A stretch of 64,000 nucleotides of DNA from JALZAH01 sp051000755 (GCA_051000755.1 JBPCNZ010000136.1:10740-74739), one strand, 5' to 3'; shown: positions 9,380 through 17,769, numbered from the stretch's first letter. The notes: a model not told the origin generated them from the letters alone. Program-made: numbers and translations.

Positions 9380-10623
9380 GCCCCGAGCCTACCGTCGGGG
9401 CCCGCTGGCCCCGGCGCGGGGCCGACGACGACTTCCAGACAGCTCTCGGCCCGGCGCAGGGCCAACTCGACGTCCGCCGGTTCTGCTCCCCGGGCGAAGA
9501 TGAACCCGAGATAGCGGTCCCCTTCCGGGAGTGGTAGCACCGTTCGCCCGACCGGGATGCTGATCTCCAGGCCCACCACACCGTCGACGACGAGGGCGTC
9601 GCTCTGGCCATCGACCCGATTGAGCACTCCCGCCGAAGCAATGGGGAGCATCATCACCCCCGATGCCTGAGCCTCCCGGCTCAGGCCGCCGAGCCCGGCG
9701 CCGAGGGCGTGGCGGATGATGACCTCTTCGAGACTGACCCCCGCTCCGAAGCGCAACGCCCGGGCGCAGAGGCCTCCGATCGAGCGGGCCGCCACCTCCA
9801 GCACCGCCAGCTCGCCTGTCGGGCCGATGCGGAGCTCGGCGTGGATCGGGCCTTCTCTCAGCCCGAGAGCCGCACCCGCGACCGCCACCGTCGACGCGAT
9901 GGCGGCGAGCACCGGCGACGAGTGACGAGACGGTGTGACATAGATCGTCTCTTCGAAGTAGGGGCCATCGAGGGGGTCGGGTTTGTCAAAGATCGCGAGC
10001 ACGTGGAGCTCCCCCGCCTCCAGTAGGGCCTCGACGGCGACCTCCGCTCCGGGGACGAACCGCTCGACGATCAGCTCTTCGGCCTGACCGACGATCGAGC
10101 GGATCCGACCCTCAGCAGCAGCGGCCTGGCCTGGGTCGTCGGCCCGGATGACGCCTTGGCTACCCGAGCGGGAGACCGGTTTTACGACACACGGATAGCC
10201 GATCGCCGCCGCCGCGGCGGCGACGGAGCTGCCGGCACCGACGAACTGGTGGTCGGGCTGGGGGACGCACCCAGCCGCCAGCCGGGCCCTCATCGTCGAC
10301 TTGTACCTCGTCGCCGCCACCGAGCCCGGCGGGTTGTGGGTCATCCCCAGGCGCTCGGACGCGGCGGCGGCCACCACCAACCCCTGATCGTCGATGGCCA
10401 GGACCGCATCGAGGGGCCGGCGGTTGTGAAGGGCCTCGATGGCGTTCACCCCGGCATCGACGCCGTCCAGAGGCACGACGACTGCGCGGTCGCCCATTGA
10501 CGCGGCCATGGCCTGCCGCCGCTCAGAGCCGACGACGACTTCGACCCCGAGGCGGCTGGCCGCGGCCAGGAAGTCTGCGGCCCGGTAGGTCCCGGTCGGC
10601 ACCAGGAGGAGTACACGGCTCAT
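9376..10623 (-). CDS. ATP-grasp domain carboxylate-amine ligase-like protein
   Basis: A 415-residue ATP-grasp protein. The N-terminal Rossmann-like domain (residues 1-100) ends in LAIDDQGLVVAAAASERLGM. The ATP-grasp domain includes YPCVVKPVSRSGSQGVI (ATP-binding Lys and flexible loop), ELIVERFVPGAEVAVEALL, and IHAELRIGPTGELAVLEVAARSIGGL with the metal-binding Glu. Such enzymes join a carboxylate to an amine or thiol through an acyl-phosphate. Overlap with the downstream radical SAM gene points to a two-enzyme pathway for an unidentified small molecule or peptide. The start is 44 bp from the divergent NfuA-like gene, so the gap must hold both promoters. Confidence 0.85.
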   Translation of the reverse strand: MSRVLLLVPTGTYRAADFLAAASRLGVEVVVGSERRQAMAASMGDRAVVVPLDGVDAGVNAIEALHNRRPLDAVLAIDDQGLVVAAAASERLGMTHNPPGSVAATRYKSTMRARLAAGCVPQPDHQFVGAGSSVAAAAAAIGYPCVVKPVSRSGSQGVIRADDPGQAAAAEGRIRSIVGQAEELIVERFVPGAEVAVEALLEAGELHVLAIFDKPDPLDGPYFEETIYVTPSRHSSPVLAAIASTVAVAGAALGLREGPIHAELRIGPTGELAVLEVAARSIGGLCARALRFGAGVSLEEVIIRHALGAGLGGLSREAQASGVMMLPIASAGVLNRVDGQSDALVVDGVVGLEISIPVGRTVLPLPEGDRYLGFIFARGAEPADVELALRRAESCLEVVVGPAPGPAGPDGRLGA

Positions 10624-10667
10624 GGCTCTAGGATGGCCCCAAACAACCAGGATGAGACGAAGGCACC

Positions 10668-11324
10668 ATGACCGAAAACGAACCCAACGGCGTCCCCGTC
10701 TTGACGGTGACGGATGCGGCCCTGACGAAGATCCTGCAATTGCGCAGCGACGAGGCGGCCCCGGAATCCCTGGGCCTGTGGGTCGAGGTGAGCGGGACGA
10801 GCGGGAACGCCTACACCTACGACATGTATTTTCAGGCGGCCAACGACGCCCGACCGGAGGATTGGACGGGGGTGCAGAGTGATCTGATGCTCGTCGTGCC
10901 CGCCGAGAGCGTCCCGAAGATGGTTGGTTCGGTGCTCGACCTCAATCGTGACCTGCTGGCCGGCGGGATGAGCATCCGCAACCCCAACCCGCCGCCGGCA
11001 CCAGCGCCGGCCAGTCCAACGATGACCGGGCCCCCTCCCGATCTGAGCGGCGACGTCGCTCAGCGGGTGATCCAGGTGCTCGACGGCCAGATCAACCCGT
11101 CTATCGCCGCTCATGGGGGCCGCGCCGATCTGGTGGCGGTGGAGGACGGCGCCGCCTACCTGCGCCTGAGCGGCGGGTGCGCCGGTTGCGGGATGGCCGC
11201 CGTGACCCTCAGCCAGGGCATCGAGGTCGCCATCAAGGAGTCGGTCCCCGAGGTCGTCAGGATCGTCGACGTGACCGATCATGCCGCCGGTACCAACCCG
11301 TACTACGAGCCGGCCAAGAAATAG
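10668..11324 (+). CDS. NfuA-like Fe-S cluster carrier
   Basis: A 218-residue protein with an N-terminal degenerate A-type (IscA/HesB-like) scaffold domain (residues 1-95, LTVTDAALTKILQLR) and a C-terminal NifU-like domain (about 125-200). A Pro/Ala-rich linker joins them. The NifU part carries the cluster-binding C-x-x-C in GGCAGCGMAAVTLSQGIE. Typical Cys ligands are absent from the A-type half, as usual for NfuA. The protein would deliver [4Fe-4S] clusters to apo-enzymes. Its position divergent from a radical SAM gene is suggestive, but it is probably a housekeeping carrier. The ATG at 10668 follows a weak AAGGCACC. Confidence 0.85.
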   Translation: MTENEPNGVPVLTVTDAALTKILQLRSDEAAPESLGLWVEVSGTSGNAYTYDMYFQAANDARPEDWTGVQSDLMLVVPAESVPKMVGSVLDLNRDLLAGGMSIRNPNPPPAPAPASPTMTGPPPDLSGDVAQRVIQVLDGQINPSIAAHGGRADLVAVEDGAAYLRLSGGCAGCGMAAVTLSQGIEVAIKESVPEVVRIVDVTDHAAGTNPYYEPAKK

Positions 11325-11328
11325 CGGG

Positions 11329-11544
11329 TCAGTACCAGCCGAAGGCCATCTCGTGGGCCCATGCGGCCGCCGGGGTTCCATAGCGTCCCTGGATGTAGCC
11401 GACGCCCCACAAGATCTGGGTGTAGGGATCGGTGGCCCAGTCGCCGCCCGCCGACGCCATCTTGCTGGCCGGCAGGGCCTGGGGGATCCCGAAGGCACCC
11501 GAGGTCGGGTTCTTGGCGGTCGGGCTCCATCCTGACTCCTGGTT
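11329..11544 (-). pseudogene. Detached C-terminal lytic-transglycosylase-like domain
   Basis: Directly in frame after the TGA of the NlpC/P60 gene, the minus strand reads NQESGWSPTAKNPTSGAFGI, then PQALPASKMASAGGDWATDP, YTQILWGVGYIQGRYG and AAWAHEMAFGWY, ending at a TGA at 11329. This is the SLT/resuscitation-factor-like lysozyme fold seen at the C-terminus of many actinobacterial wall hydrolases, including the ES-G-W catalytic Glu motif. The preceding codon, TGA, falls where the family has Trp (LLWNQESGW). There is no start codon or ribosome site of its own, so the domain is translated only if the TGA is read through or is a sequence error. Confidence 0.72.
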
Positions 11545-13542
11545 TCACAACAGCACCAGGAAGGCGTACTGGGTGGGGTCCCAGGTTGCGTCCGAGAGGG
11601 CCATGGCGAAAGCGTGGTCGGCGTCGACGCCGCCGGGACCGGCGGTGGTGCCGTTGGAGGGTCCGCCGGCGGAGAAGAGGGCCAGGGGGTCGGTGGCGCC
11701 GAAGTAGTCCCAGCCCGGCCCGAGGGTGTCGAAGCGAACGACGCTGCCCGTGTCGGGAGCGTCGACGAACTGGTTGTCTCCGACGTAGATCCCCACGTGG
11801 TGGATGCCGGCCTCGGTCGGGCCGAAGAACACAAGGTCACCGGGTTGCAGGGCGTTGGCGCTGACCGCGTATTGCTTTGTGGCCTCGTACTGGGCGTAGG
11901 CGTTGTGAACGAACTCCATGCCAATCTGGTGGAACGCCACCATGGTCAACCCGGAGCAGTCGAACGTGGCCGGACCGGCACCGGCCCAGACGTAGGGCTT
12001 GCCCAGCTGAGCCTCGGCAAAGGAGAGGACGGCGGTGGCCTTGGCGCTGGCCAGGGGCAACCGGAAGGCTGTATCGACGTAGCCGGTGACCATGGAGGAA
12101 ACGACCTTGGCGCCGACGTCGGGCCACGAGCTCGGGGCCGTGGCGTTGGGCGCACCGGTCGTGACCACGCTCAGTGCGTTGGGGAGGGTCTCCACCCGCA
12201 GGTTGGGATGGGCGGCGACGACGGAGAGGTAGGCGGCCGCCTGGTTGGGAGCGGTAGCCGCAGCCGAGGCGGGCACCGGCGGAGCCACCCAGAAGACCTG
12301 CTGGCCGGGGGGGAGAAGGGCAAGGAGGGCGGAGGCTTCCGCCGGGGTGGCCGTGCCCAACGCCAGGACGACGAGGTTGGCCGGAGTGAGCTGGGCGCTG
12401 GCGATCTGGGCCGCCTGTGTTTGAGCCGGCTGGCTCTCGTCGAGCATGAGGGTCTCGGAGCTGACCTGGCTGCCGCTCAGGGCGCCGTTGAGGTTGGACG
12501 CCGTCTGCCCGGCGGCGCCGTCGGTGACGATGAGGACGTTGGTGGGCGGGGGAGCGGGCGACGAGGGGGTCACCGCAGGTGCGCTCGGAGCGCACGTCCG
12601 GGGCAGAGCGTGAACGTCGAGGCTGGTGTTCACAGACCAGGCCTGCAGGGCACTGGTGGCACAGACCTGGCCTGAGGTGTCGGGGACGGTGACCCCGAAG
12701 GTGATGCCGGCCGGCCCGGCGGCCCCGATCCGCTGGCCCGGCGTGGCGACCATCCCCGCAGGCGGGGCGCCGGTCACCCCAGTATAGGTGTAGGTGGCTC
12801 CGTCGGAGCCGGCCAGGGTGATCGTCGAACGGTCAAGCGTCACCACCGTTCCACTGGTCACGGCGTCCACCTCGGTCCCGGCAGGAACGGGGAGGGCGAC
12901 CGGGCTTGCGGGCGGCGCCGGGGCGGCCGGGGTGGCCGTGCTGCTGAGCCAGGCCGGGTGGGCGGTCAGCAAGCCGGCGGGGACGGGCAGGTGGTAGCTG
13001 GTCTCCTGCGAGGGTGGTGTGGCCGCAGCCGGGGCCCTCGTTGCGCTCTGCGTAGGGGCGGGGCTGCCCTGCACCCGTGGCGGCGTACGCCCCGGCACCC
13101 TTCTGGGCGGCGGCACCGCGGTGGGCGGCATCGGGGGGAGGGTGGGAGGCGGACCGGGCGGCGCCGGCGGGGTCGTGGTGGTGGTCGTCGAGGGCAGGGT
13201 GGTCGTGGTGGTAGGCGGTACCGTGGTGGTAGGCGGCACCGTGGTCGGAGGCGGCACCGTGGTGCTCGTTGTGGTCGATGGTGGTGGGGTGGGCGTGGTG
13301 GTGGTCGTCGTGGTAGGAGCCACCGTGGTGGTCGACGGTGGAACGGTCGTAGTGGGGGCCGCCGTCGATGATGAGGACGGCGTCGTCGACGACGTCGTAG
13401 TCGAGTCCGAGGCCGAGGGATCGGCCGGCGACGGGGCCGAGGCGTGGGCCACGCCGGCCGCCGCCAGAGCGGACCCCGCCAGGGTCCCAATCGACAACGG
13501 GACTACCAGCATGGTGGTCAGCCGGCGACGGTGATGGGACAC
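11545..13542 (-). CDS. Secreted NlpC/P60 peptidoglycan endopeptidase with long Thr/Pro linker
   Basis: Signal peptide TTMLVVPLSIGTLAGSALAAAGVAHASA, then about 100 residues of Thr/Pro/Ser linker, an M23/SAF-like beta region around TEVDAVTSGTVVTLDRSTITL, and a middle region that includes LVVLALGTATPAEASALLAL. An NlpC/P60 domain follows, with catalytic Cys in TFDCSGLTM and His in GIHHVGIYVG. It cleaves peptide stems of peptidoglycan outside the cell. The GTG at 13542 lies nine bases after a GGAG and is preferred; the in-frame ATG at 13551 abuts the GGAG and is too close. The frame stops with TGA at 11545, exactly where a C-terminal transglycosylase-like domain should continue. Confidence 0.82.
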   Translation of the reverse strand: MSHHRRRLTTMLVVPLSIGTLAGSALAAAGVAHASAPSPADPSASDSTTTSSTTPSSSSTAAPTTTVPPSTTTVAPTTTTTTTPTPPPSTTTSTTVPPPTTVPPTTTVPPTTTTTLPSTTTTTTPPAPPGPPPTLPPMPPTAVPPPRRVPGRTPPRVQGSPAPTQSATRAPAAATPPSQETSYHLPVPAGLLTAHPAWLSSTATPAAPAPPASPVALPVPAGTEVDAVTSGTVVTLDRSTITLAGSDGATYTYTGVTGAPPAGMVATPGQRIGAAGPAGITFGVTVPDTSGQVCATSALQAWSVNTSLDVHALPRTCAPSAPAVTPSSPAPPPTNVLIVTDGAAGQTASNLNGALSGSQVSSETLMLDESQPAQTQAAQIASAQLTPANLVVLALGTATPAEASALLALLPPGQQVFWVAPPVPASAAATAPNQAAAYLSVVAAHPNLRVETLPNALSVVTTGAPNATAPSSWPDVGAKVVSSMVTGYVDTAFRLPLASAKATAVLSFAEAQLGKPYVWAGAGPATFDCSGLTMVAFHQIGMEFVHNAYAQYEATKQYAVSANALQPGDLVFFGPTEAGIHHVGIYVGDNQFVDAPDTGSVVRFDTLGPGWDYFGATDPLALFSAGGPSNGTTAGPGGVDADHAFAMALSDATWDPTQYAFLVLL

Positions 13543-13595
13543 GGGGGACATCTCCAGAGGGGGAGGCGGACCGGATGAGTGAGTACCCCGGCGAG

Positions 13596-13649
13596 GCAAG
13601 CAGCACGGAAACCTAGACCCTCAACAGCCGTGCTTCCACCGATTCTTGC
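13596..13649 (-). promoter_or_regulatory. Structured 5' leader of the wall hydrolase gene
   Basis: On the minus strand, AGCACGG and CCGTGCT (bases 13628-13634 and 13602-13608 of the window) form a 7-bp perfect stem around a 19-nt loop. It is extended by a GCAAG/CTTGC helix (13645-13649 with 13596-13600) across an internal bulge. It lies 50-100 nt upstream of the start codon in an otherwise unassigned 230-bp gap. Wall hydrolases in actinobacteria often have riboswitch leaders, but I could not fit the ydaO (c-di-AMP) consensus here. It may be a new regulatory leader or a simple attenuator. Confidence 0.35.
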
Positions 13650-13827
13650 TTCGCCCTCCTCGGAAATGTCCGTTACAGCGGAGAATGAGCGATTGTGCTG
13701 AAGGTTCAAGGACATGGAGAGGGTTAACCTTTTGAACCGACAGGCGGAACCTTCTCATCAGCATCAGTCCGACAGAAGTCATCCCATAACCGCTCCGCCT
13801 CCGTAGTATCGAGGTGGAGGTAATCGC

Positions 13828-14322
13828 ATGAGCAGGAGGCAGAAGCCGGTCGTGGCCGTGATCGTTGGGGCAATCATGGTCCTCAGTGGTGGGGTGGCGT
13901 TCGCAGCCACCGAGACGTCCGGGGGGTCGTCGCACCTCTCCAGCCAGATGCCTGCCGCCAAGTGGAGCTCGGCAACGATCTCCGTGCCGCCCACGACCCC
14001 GGGGGCGGTGCCAACAGCGACGACGCCGTCGACGGCCCCGGTCGCGCCGACCACGGCTCCTCCCACGACGGCTCCTCCCACGACGGCTCCGCCGGCCACG
14101 GTCGCGCCGGCCCCACCGACTCCTCCGGCGGCGCAACCGCCCATCGCCTACACGGTCAAGCCGGGCGACACGCTCTCGACCATTGCGGCATGGTTCAAGC
14201 TTCACGGCTACCAGGCCCTCTACCAGGCCAACATGGCCGTCATCGGCGCCAACCCGAACCTGATCTTCCCCGGTCAGACGATCACCATCGCCAACGGCGT
14301 CCTGACCATGTCTGCACCTTGA
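13828..14322 (+). CDS. Secreted LysM peptidoglycan-binding protein
   Basis: A 164-residue exported protein: N-terminal signal or anchor (KPVVAVIVGAIMVLSGGVAFA, residues 6-26), a Thr/Pro/Ala linker with repeated APTTAPPT-type units (about 55-100), and one C-terminal LysM domain (YTVKPGDTLSTIAAWF to FPGQTITI). It should bind glycan chains of the wall. A GGAGGT ribosome site precedes the ATG by six bases. It is divergent from the NlpC/P60 gene and probably shares the intervening regulatory region, consistent with joint control of wall remodelling. Confidence 0.85.
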   Translation: MSRRQKPVVAVIVGAIMVLSGGVAFAATETSGGSSHLSSQMPAAKWSSATISVPPTTPGAVPTATTPSTAPVAPTTAPPTTAPPTTAPPATVAPAPPTPPAAQPPIAYTVKPGDTLSTIAAWFKLHGYQALYQANMAVIGANPNLIFPGQTITIANGVLTMSAP

Positions 14323-14360
14323 GGGACCCTCACCCTCTCCTTCGCCTTTAGGGAGGGACC

Positions 14361-14876
14361 ATGCCCATCCACCGCCTCAACCACATCGTGCTGTACGTGA
14401 CGAATGCCCGGCGGACGGCGGCGTTCTACCAGGACCTCCTGGGGTTCCGCACCGTGCACGAGGTTGGAGGGGGAAAGGCGTTCTTCCTGCAGGCCCCCGG
14501 CTCCACCAATGACCACGATCTGGGGCTCTTCGAGATCGGGTCGCAGGCCGGGCCGTCCACCGCCGGCCGCAGCACGGTGGGCATGTATCACCTGGCATGG
14601 GAGGTGGATACGCTCGACGAGCTGGCCCACATCGCCGGCCTTCTATCCGAGCACGGGGCGCTCGTCGGAGCATCGGATCACGGCACCACGAAGGCTCTCT
14701 ACGCCAAGGATCCCGACGGTTTGGAGTTCGAGGTGTCCTGGCTCCTGCCCGCGTCGGCGATCACCGGCGCCGACAGGACCCTCGGGGTCCTCCCGCTCGA
14801 CCTGGACAAGGAGCGCGCCCGCTTCGGCGGAGACACCCTCGGCGGCGTGGGTGTCTCCCGGCCCGTGCCGGCCTGA
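14361..14876 (+). CDS. VOC-family (glyoxalase/extradiol dioxygenase-like) protein
   Basis: A 171-residue protein with paired beta-alpha-beta-beta-beta modules of the vicinal oxygen chelate fold. Likely metal ligands are His in RLNHIVLYV (residue 8), His in MYHLAWEV (about residue 76) and Glu in GLEFEVSW (about residue 124), the set seen in extradiol dioxygenases and glyoxalases. The substrate cannot be named. A GGGAGGG ribosome site precedes the ATG. It starts 38 bp after the LysM gene, so read-through transcription is possible without functional linkage. Confidence 0.85.
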   Translation: MPIHRLNHIVLYVTNARRTAAFYQDLLGFRTVHEVGGGKAFFLQAPGSTNDHDLGLFEIGSQAGPSTAGRSTVGMYHLAWEVDTLDELAHIAGLLSEHGALVGASDHGTTKALYAKDPDGLEFEVSWLLPASAITGADRTLGVLPLDLDKERARFGGDTLGGVGVSRPVPA

Positions 14877-14903
14877 CGAGCCGGCGACCGCCCGGCGGGC
14901 GGG

Positions 14904-15788
14904 TCAGGTGCGGTTCTTGAACAATGGCGACTTGGGGGCGAAGTGCTTCTGGATCTTGGGCTCGCCCTCGATGATCAGGCTGGACAGCCGGTTGCCAATC
15001 TCCCGCAACCGTTCGGCTCCGTCGTCGCCGAGCCGGGACCACGGGGCCGAGGCCATGGCATCGGTGTGATCCTCGATGTCGCTGCGCAGGGCTTGGCCTC
15101 TGGCCGCGAGGTGCTTGTCATGGTCGAGCAGCCCCCGCTCCGTGAGGCGCTCCTCGGCCGCCTCCCATGCCTCGTCGCTCCAGCCCCGGCGGGTTCGGGC
15201 GAACTTCGGAGTGAAGCCCCGACCGGTGGCGGTATGGCTGATGAGGGCCTCCAGCCCACTCACCCCCGCCGACACCAGGGCCGCGACGTGGCCGTCACCC
15301 CGGTGCTCACGCAGGAGGGTGGTGGCGTGCCACAGAACCAGATGGGGGGCGGAGGGCCAAGGCAAGGCGGCGTTGGCCGCATAGAGGGGCCGTCCGATCG
15401 GTTCGCACGCCGCAGTGGCCTCCCGTGCCAACCGGGCCGCCTCGGCCACCTCGGCGGAGCCGATGATCTCGTCGCCCCACAGGCGTCGCAGGACGCGGTC
15501 CGCACCTTCGAATCGGGCGGCGGCGATGTCCAGAGGCGGGGCCAGTGACCATGCCCGCGGGATCGACTCGCCGATGAGCTCCGGGTTGAAGTTGGCGAAC
15601 GTGGCGGTGACCGCCGCCGGACCCACGGCTCCCAGAGCGGCGGCCCGGCCCGCGAAGTAGGTCATGCGACCAGGCTCCAAACCGAGGTCGACGAGCACGT
15701 CGCCAGTTTCGGGAGTCAGATAGATCACTGCGTGCACCAACTCGAGGGCGTGGTGGCCGCTTCGACTCAGATGAGATTGATCCGTCAT
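14904..15788 (-). CDS. SCO6745-family helix-turn-helix-like protein
   Basis: A 294-residue protein matching the actinobacterial SCO6745 family, annotated as MarR-like because its C-terminal half (RRGWSDEAWEAAEERLTERGLLD) resembles a winged-helix repeat. The N-terminal half holds ALELVHAVIYLTPET and FAGRAAALGAVG, characteristic of the family, whose function is unknown. The ATG at 15788 (MTDQSHLSRSGHHALEL) is chosen because longer frames upstream overlap the divergent luciferase-like gene. The two genes are 81 bp apart and divergent. Confidence 0.8.
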   Translation of the reverse strand: MTDQSHLSRSGHHALELVHAVIYLTPETGDVLVDLGLEPGRMTYFAGRAAALGAVGPAAVTATFANFNPELIGESIPRAWSLAPPLDIAAARFEGADRVLRRLWGDEIIGSAEVAEAARLAREATAACEPIGRPLYAANAALPWPSAPHLVLWHATTLLREHRGDGHVAALVSAGVSGLEALISHTATGRGFTPKFARTRRGWSDEAWEAAEERLTERGLLDHDKHLAARGQALRSDIEDHTDAMASAPWSRLGDDGAERLREIGNRLSSLIIEGEPKIQKHFAPKSPLFKNRT

Positions 15789-15869
15789 GCCACTGGTGTA
15801 GCAGCCCGGGGGGAGAGAGCGGGGTACGGTGGTCAAGGCCAAGTCGCCGAACCACGAGGGGGATCCACC

Positions 15870-17045
15870 TTGTCCGACCGACTCCGTTTCGGGATCTTCA
15901 TGGCGCCGTTCCACGCGCCGGGGCAGAACCCGACCCTGGCCCTCGAACGAGACCTCGAACTGGTCGCCCATCTCGACCGGTTGGGCTGGGACGAAGCCTG
16001 GATCGGGGAACATCATTCGGCAGGTTCGGAGATCATCGCCTCCCCGGAGATCTTCATCGCGATTGCGGCCGAACGCACCCGCCACATCAAGCTCGGCACC
16101 GGTGTCGTCAGCGTGAGCTACCACAACCCGCTGTGGGTGGCGGAGCGGGCGGTGTTGCTCGACCACCTCACGCGGGGCCGGTTCATGCTCGGGCTTGGTC
16201 CTGGCTCTCTGCCGACCGATGCGGCCATGGTCGGCCTCGATCAGAGCGAGACCCGACGGCTGCTCGCCGAAGGGGTCGAGATCATCATGCACCTGCTCAC
16301 CAGCGGCGAACCCCTGACCTACCAGAACGACCGTTGGGATCTCCACGACGCCCGCCTCCACCTCCGGCCCTACAGCGAGCCGCGCTTCGACGTGTCGGTG
16401 GCGGCGGTGGCCTCACCGGCGGGACCGCAGCTCGCCGGCCGCTACGGGCTGGGGCTGCTGTCGATCGGGGCCACCCAGGCCGCCGGGTTTGACGCCCTGG
16501 CCCTGCACTGGGGTGTCGTCGAGGAGCGGGCGGCCAAGTTCGGCCAGGCCGTCGACCGGGATGCCTGGCGGCTGGTCGGCCTCATGCACATCGCCGAGAC
16601 CCGCGAGCAGGCCTACCGGGACGTCGAGTACGGCATCGAGCAGTGGTTCCACTACTTCCAGGCCGTGGCCGCCTTCCCCCAGATGGCGGTCGGTGGAGGC
16701 AACAAGATCCGGGAGATGATTGACTTCGTCAACGAGTCGGGTCTGGGTTCCATCGGCACCGTCGACGATGCCGTGGCCCAGATCGAGCGCCTGACCAAGC
16801 AGTCCAACGGCGGGTTCGGGTGCTACCTGCTTCTGGCCCACGAGTGGGCCGACCCGCGGGCCACCCACCGGAGCTACGAGCTGATCACCCAGCACGTCTT
16901 CCCCCAGTTCCAGGGCCAGGCGTGGAGCACGCTGGCGGCCAAGGCCCGAGCCGAGGCCAGTCGCCCGGAGATGGCCGCCGCCCACCTGAAGGCCGTCGAG
17001 CAGGTCACGGCCCGCTACCACGAAGACCTCGAGGCCGGGTCGTAG
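15870..17045 (+). CDS. LLM-class flavin-dependent monooxygenase
   Basis: A 391-residue bacterial-luciferase-like TIM barrel that uses reduced FMN or F420. Recognisable parts are LRFGIFMAPFHAPGQNP at the N-terminus, GWDEAWIGEHHS, TRHIKLGTGVVSVSYHNP, and LTRGRFMLGLGPGSLPTDA. The EHH and LGPGS segments line the cofactor site. The TTG at 15870 follows GAGGGGG; upstream in-frame codons would overlap the divergent SCO6745 gene. The substrate is unknown; homologues oxidise alkanes, terpenoids or phthiodiolones. Confidence 0.85.
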   Translation: MSDRLRFGIFMAPFHAPGQNPTLALERDLELVAHLDRLGWDEAWIGEHHSAGSEIIASPEIFIAIAAERTRHIKLGTGVVSVSYHNPLWVAERAVLLDHLTRGRFMLGLGPGSLPTDAAMVGLDQSETRRLLAEGVEIIMHLLTSGEPLTYQNDRWDLHDARLHLRPYSEPRFDVSVAAVASPAGPQLAGRYGLGLLSIGATQAAGFDALALHWGVVEERAAKFGQAVDRDAWRLVGLMHIAETREQAYRDVEYGIEQWFHYFQAVAAFPQMAVGGGNKIREMIDFVNESGLGSIGTVDDAVAQIERLTKQSNGGFGCYLLLAHEWADPRATHRSYELITQHVFPQFQGQAWSTLAAKARAEASRPEMAAAHLKAVEQVTARYHEDLEAGS

Positions 17046-17055
17046 GCTCCCGAGG

Positions 17056-17256
17056 ATGCCCGAGCCCGTCCCCCCCATCGAGTTCACCTGCCCTCGTTGT
17101 CAGGTGGCCGTCGCCGAAGCCTTCTACGGCCCCTGCCAGGCCTGCCGCCTTGACCTACGAGGAGCGCAGGCAGGCGAGGCCCGGGAGGTCGAGGCGGAGC
17201 GTTACGAGCCGGCCCTGCATGTGACCCCGAACGCCGTCGCCCTCAAAGACGACTGA
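17056..17256 (+). CDS. Small zinc-ribbon-like protein
   Basis: A 66-residue protein with two C-x-x-C knuckles (FTCPRCQVAV and PCQACRLDLRG), spaced like a zinc ribbon, followed by an acidic/polar tail. It begins ten bases after the luciferase-like gene, so it is likely co-transcribed. Function is not known. A strong terminator hairpin follows within 20 bp, ending the transcription unit. Confidence 0.65.
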   Translation: MPEPVPPIEFTCPRCQVAVAEAFYGPCQACRLDLRGAQAGEAREVEAERYEPALHVTPNAVALKDD

Positions 17257-17273
17257 GGAGGGCGGGCACAGCA

Positions 17274-17302
17274 AACGACCCGCCCGGTCGGGGCGGGTCG
17301 TT
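17274..17302. terminator. Bidirectional terminator hairpin
   Basis: AACGACCCGCCC and GGGCGGGTCGTT form a perfect 12-bp stem with a five-base loop. It lies between the convergent zinc-ribbon and CsbD-like genes and can terminate both. The A-rich and T-rich ends of the stem act as short U tracts in either direction. Confidence 0.85.
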
Positions 17303-17325
17303 CGAGTTCAGACGGTCCAATCAGA

Positions 17326-17769
17326 TCATGATGAGCGATCAGCGGACTGCTGGGCCTTCTCATCAGCCTTGGCCTTGGCACTATGGGCCTTCGCCTCCGT
17401 CTTGGCCTTGGTCGACTCGCGGTCGGCGGCGCCGCGCTGCTGATCGGCCTGCCCGTCGTCCTGGAGGTCGCGATCGCCGGCGATGCCGCCTGCGGCCTCC
17501 TTGACTCGGCCCTTGGCCTCGGCGAACACGCCGGAACCCGAGCTGTTTCCTTGGCTGTTGGCGATGGCGTCGGACTTGCGGTCCTTGGCCTCGGCCTCGG
17601 CCTCCTTGCGGAGGGACTTCAGGGTCTCGGTGGCGCGATCCTGCTGGGCCTCGCCCGCCTTCTGGAGGCTGTCATTGTTGATGATGACGCCGGTTGCCTC
17701 TTTGGCGAGGCCGACGAACTTGTCGCTCACGCCGCGGAGCTTGTCTAGGTCAACGGTTCCGATCTGCAT
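17326..17769 (-). CDS. CsbD/microaggregate-binding-type protein
   Basis: A 147-residue, highly charged, Ala/Lys/Glu/Gln-rich protein with no membrane segment. The central AKGRVKEAAGGIAGDRDLQDDGQADQQRGAA is the CsbD-like signature; the N-terminal half (TVDLDKLRGVSDKFVGLAKE) resembles the microaggregate-binding protein domain that often precedes it in actinobacteria. Relatives are general stress proteins. The Lys/Ala-rich tail is low complexity and probably disordered. It is monocistronic, bounded by the terminator on one side and the patatin remnant on the other. Confidence 0.75.
   Translation of the reverse strand: MQIGTVDLDKLRGVSDKFVGLAKEATGVIINNDSLQKAGEAQQDRATETLKSLRKEAEAEAKDRKSDAIANSQGNSSGSGVFAEAKGRVKEAAGGIAGDRDLQDDGQADQQRGAADRESTKAKTEAKAHSAKAKADEKAQQSADRSS

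Noticed and set aside
11545..11547. Selenocysteine or stop-to-Trp recoding at the TGA of the wall hydrolase
   Set aside because: The expected residue is Trp, not Cys/Sec; other TGA codons in the window act as ordinary stops; a point mutation or error is simpler.
13180..13340. Repeat array resembling CRISPR or minisatellite
   Set aside because: Degenerate Thr/Pro codon runs of a protein linker; no constant repeat-spacer pattern. No CRISPR array or cas gene was seen anywhere.
13600..13827. ydaO (c-di-AMP) riboswitch upstream of the NlpC gene
   Set aside because: The conserved GGGUGAAUC and GCUAACCUCG blocks could not be found on either strand; only a generic hairpin is supported.
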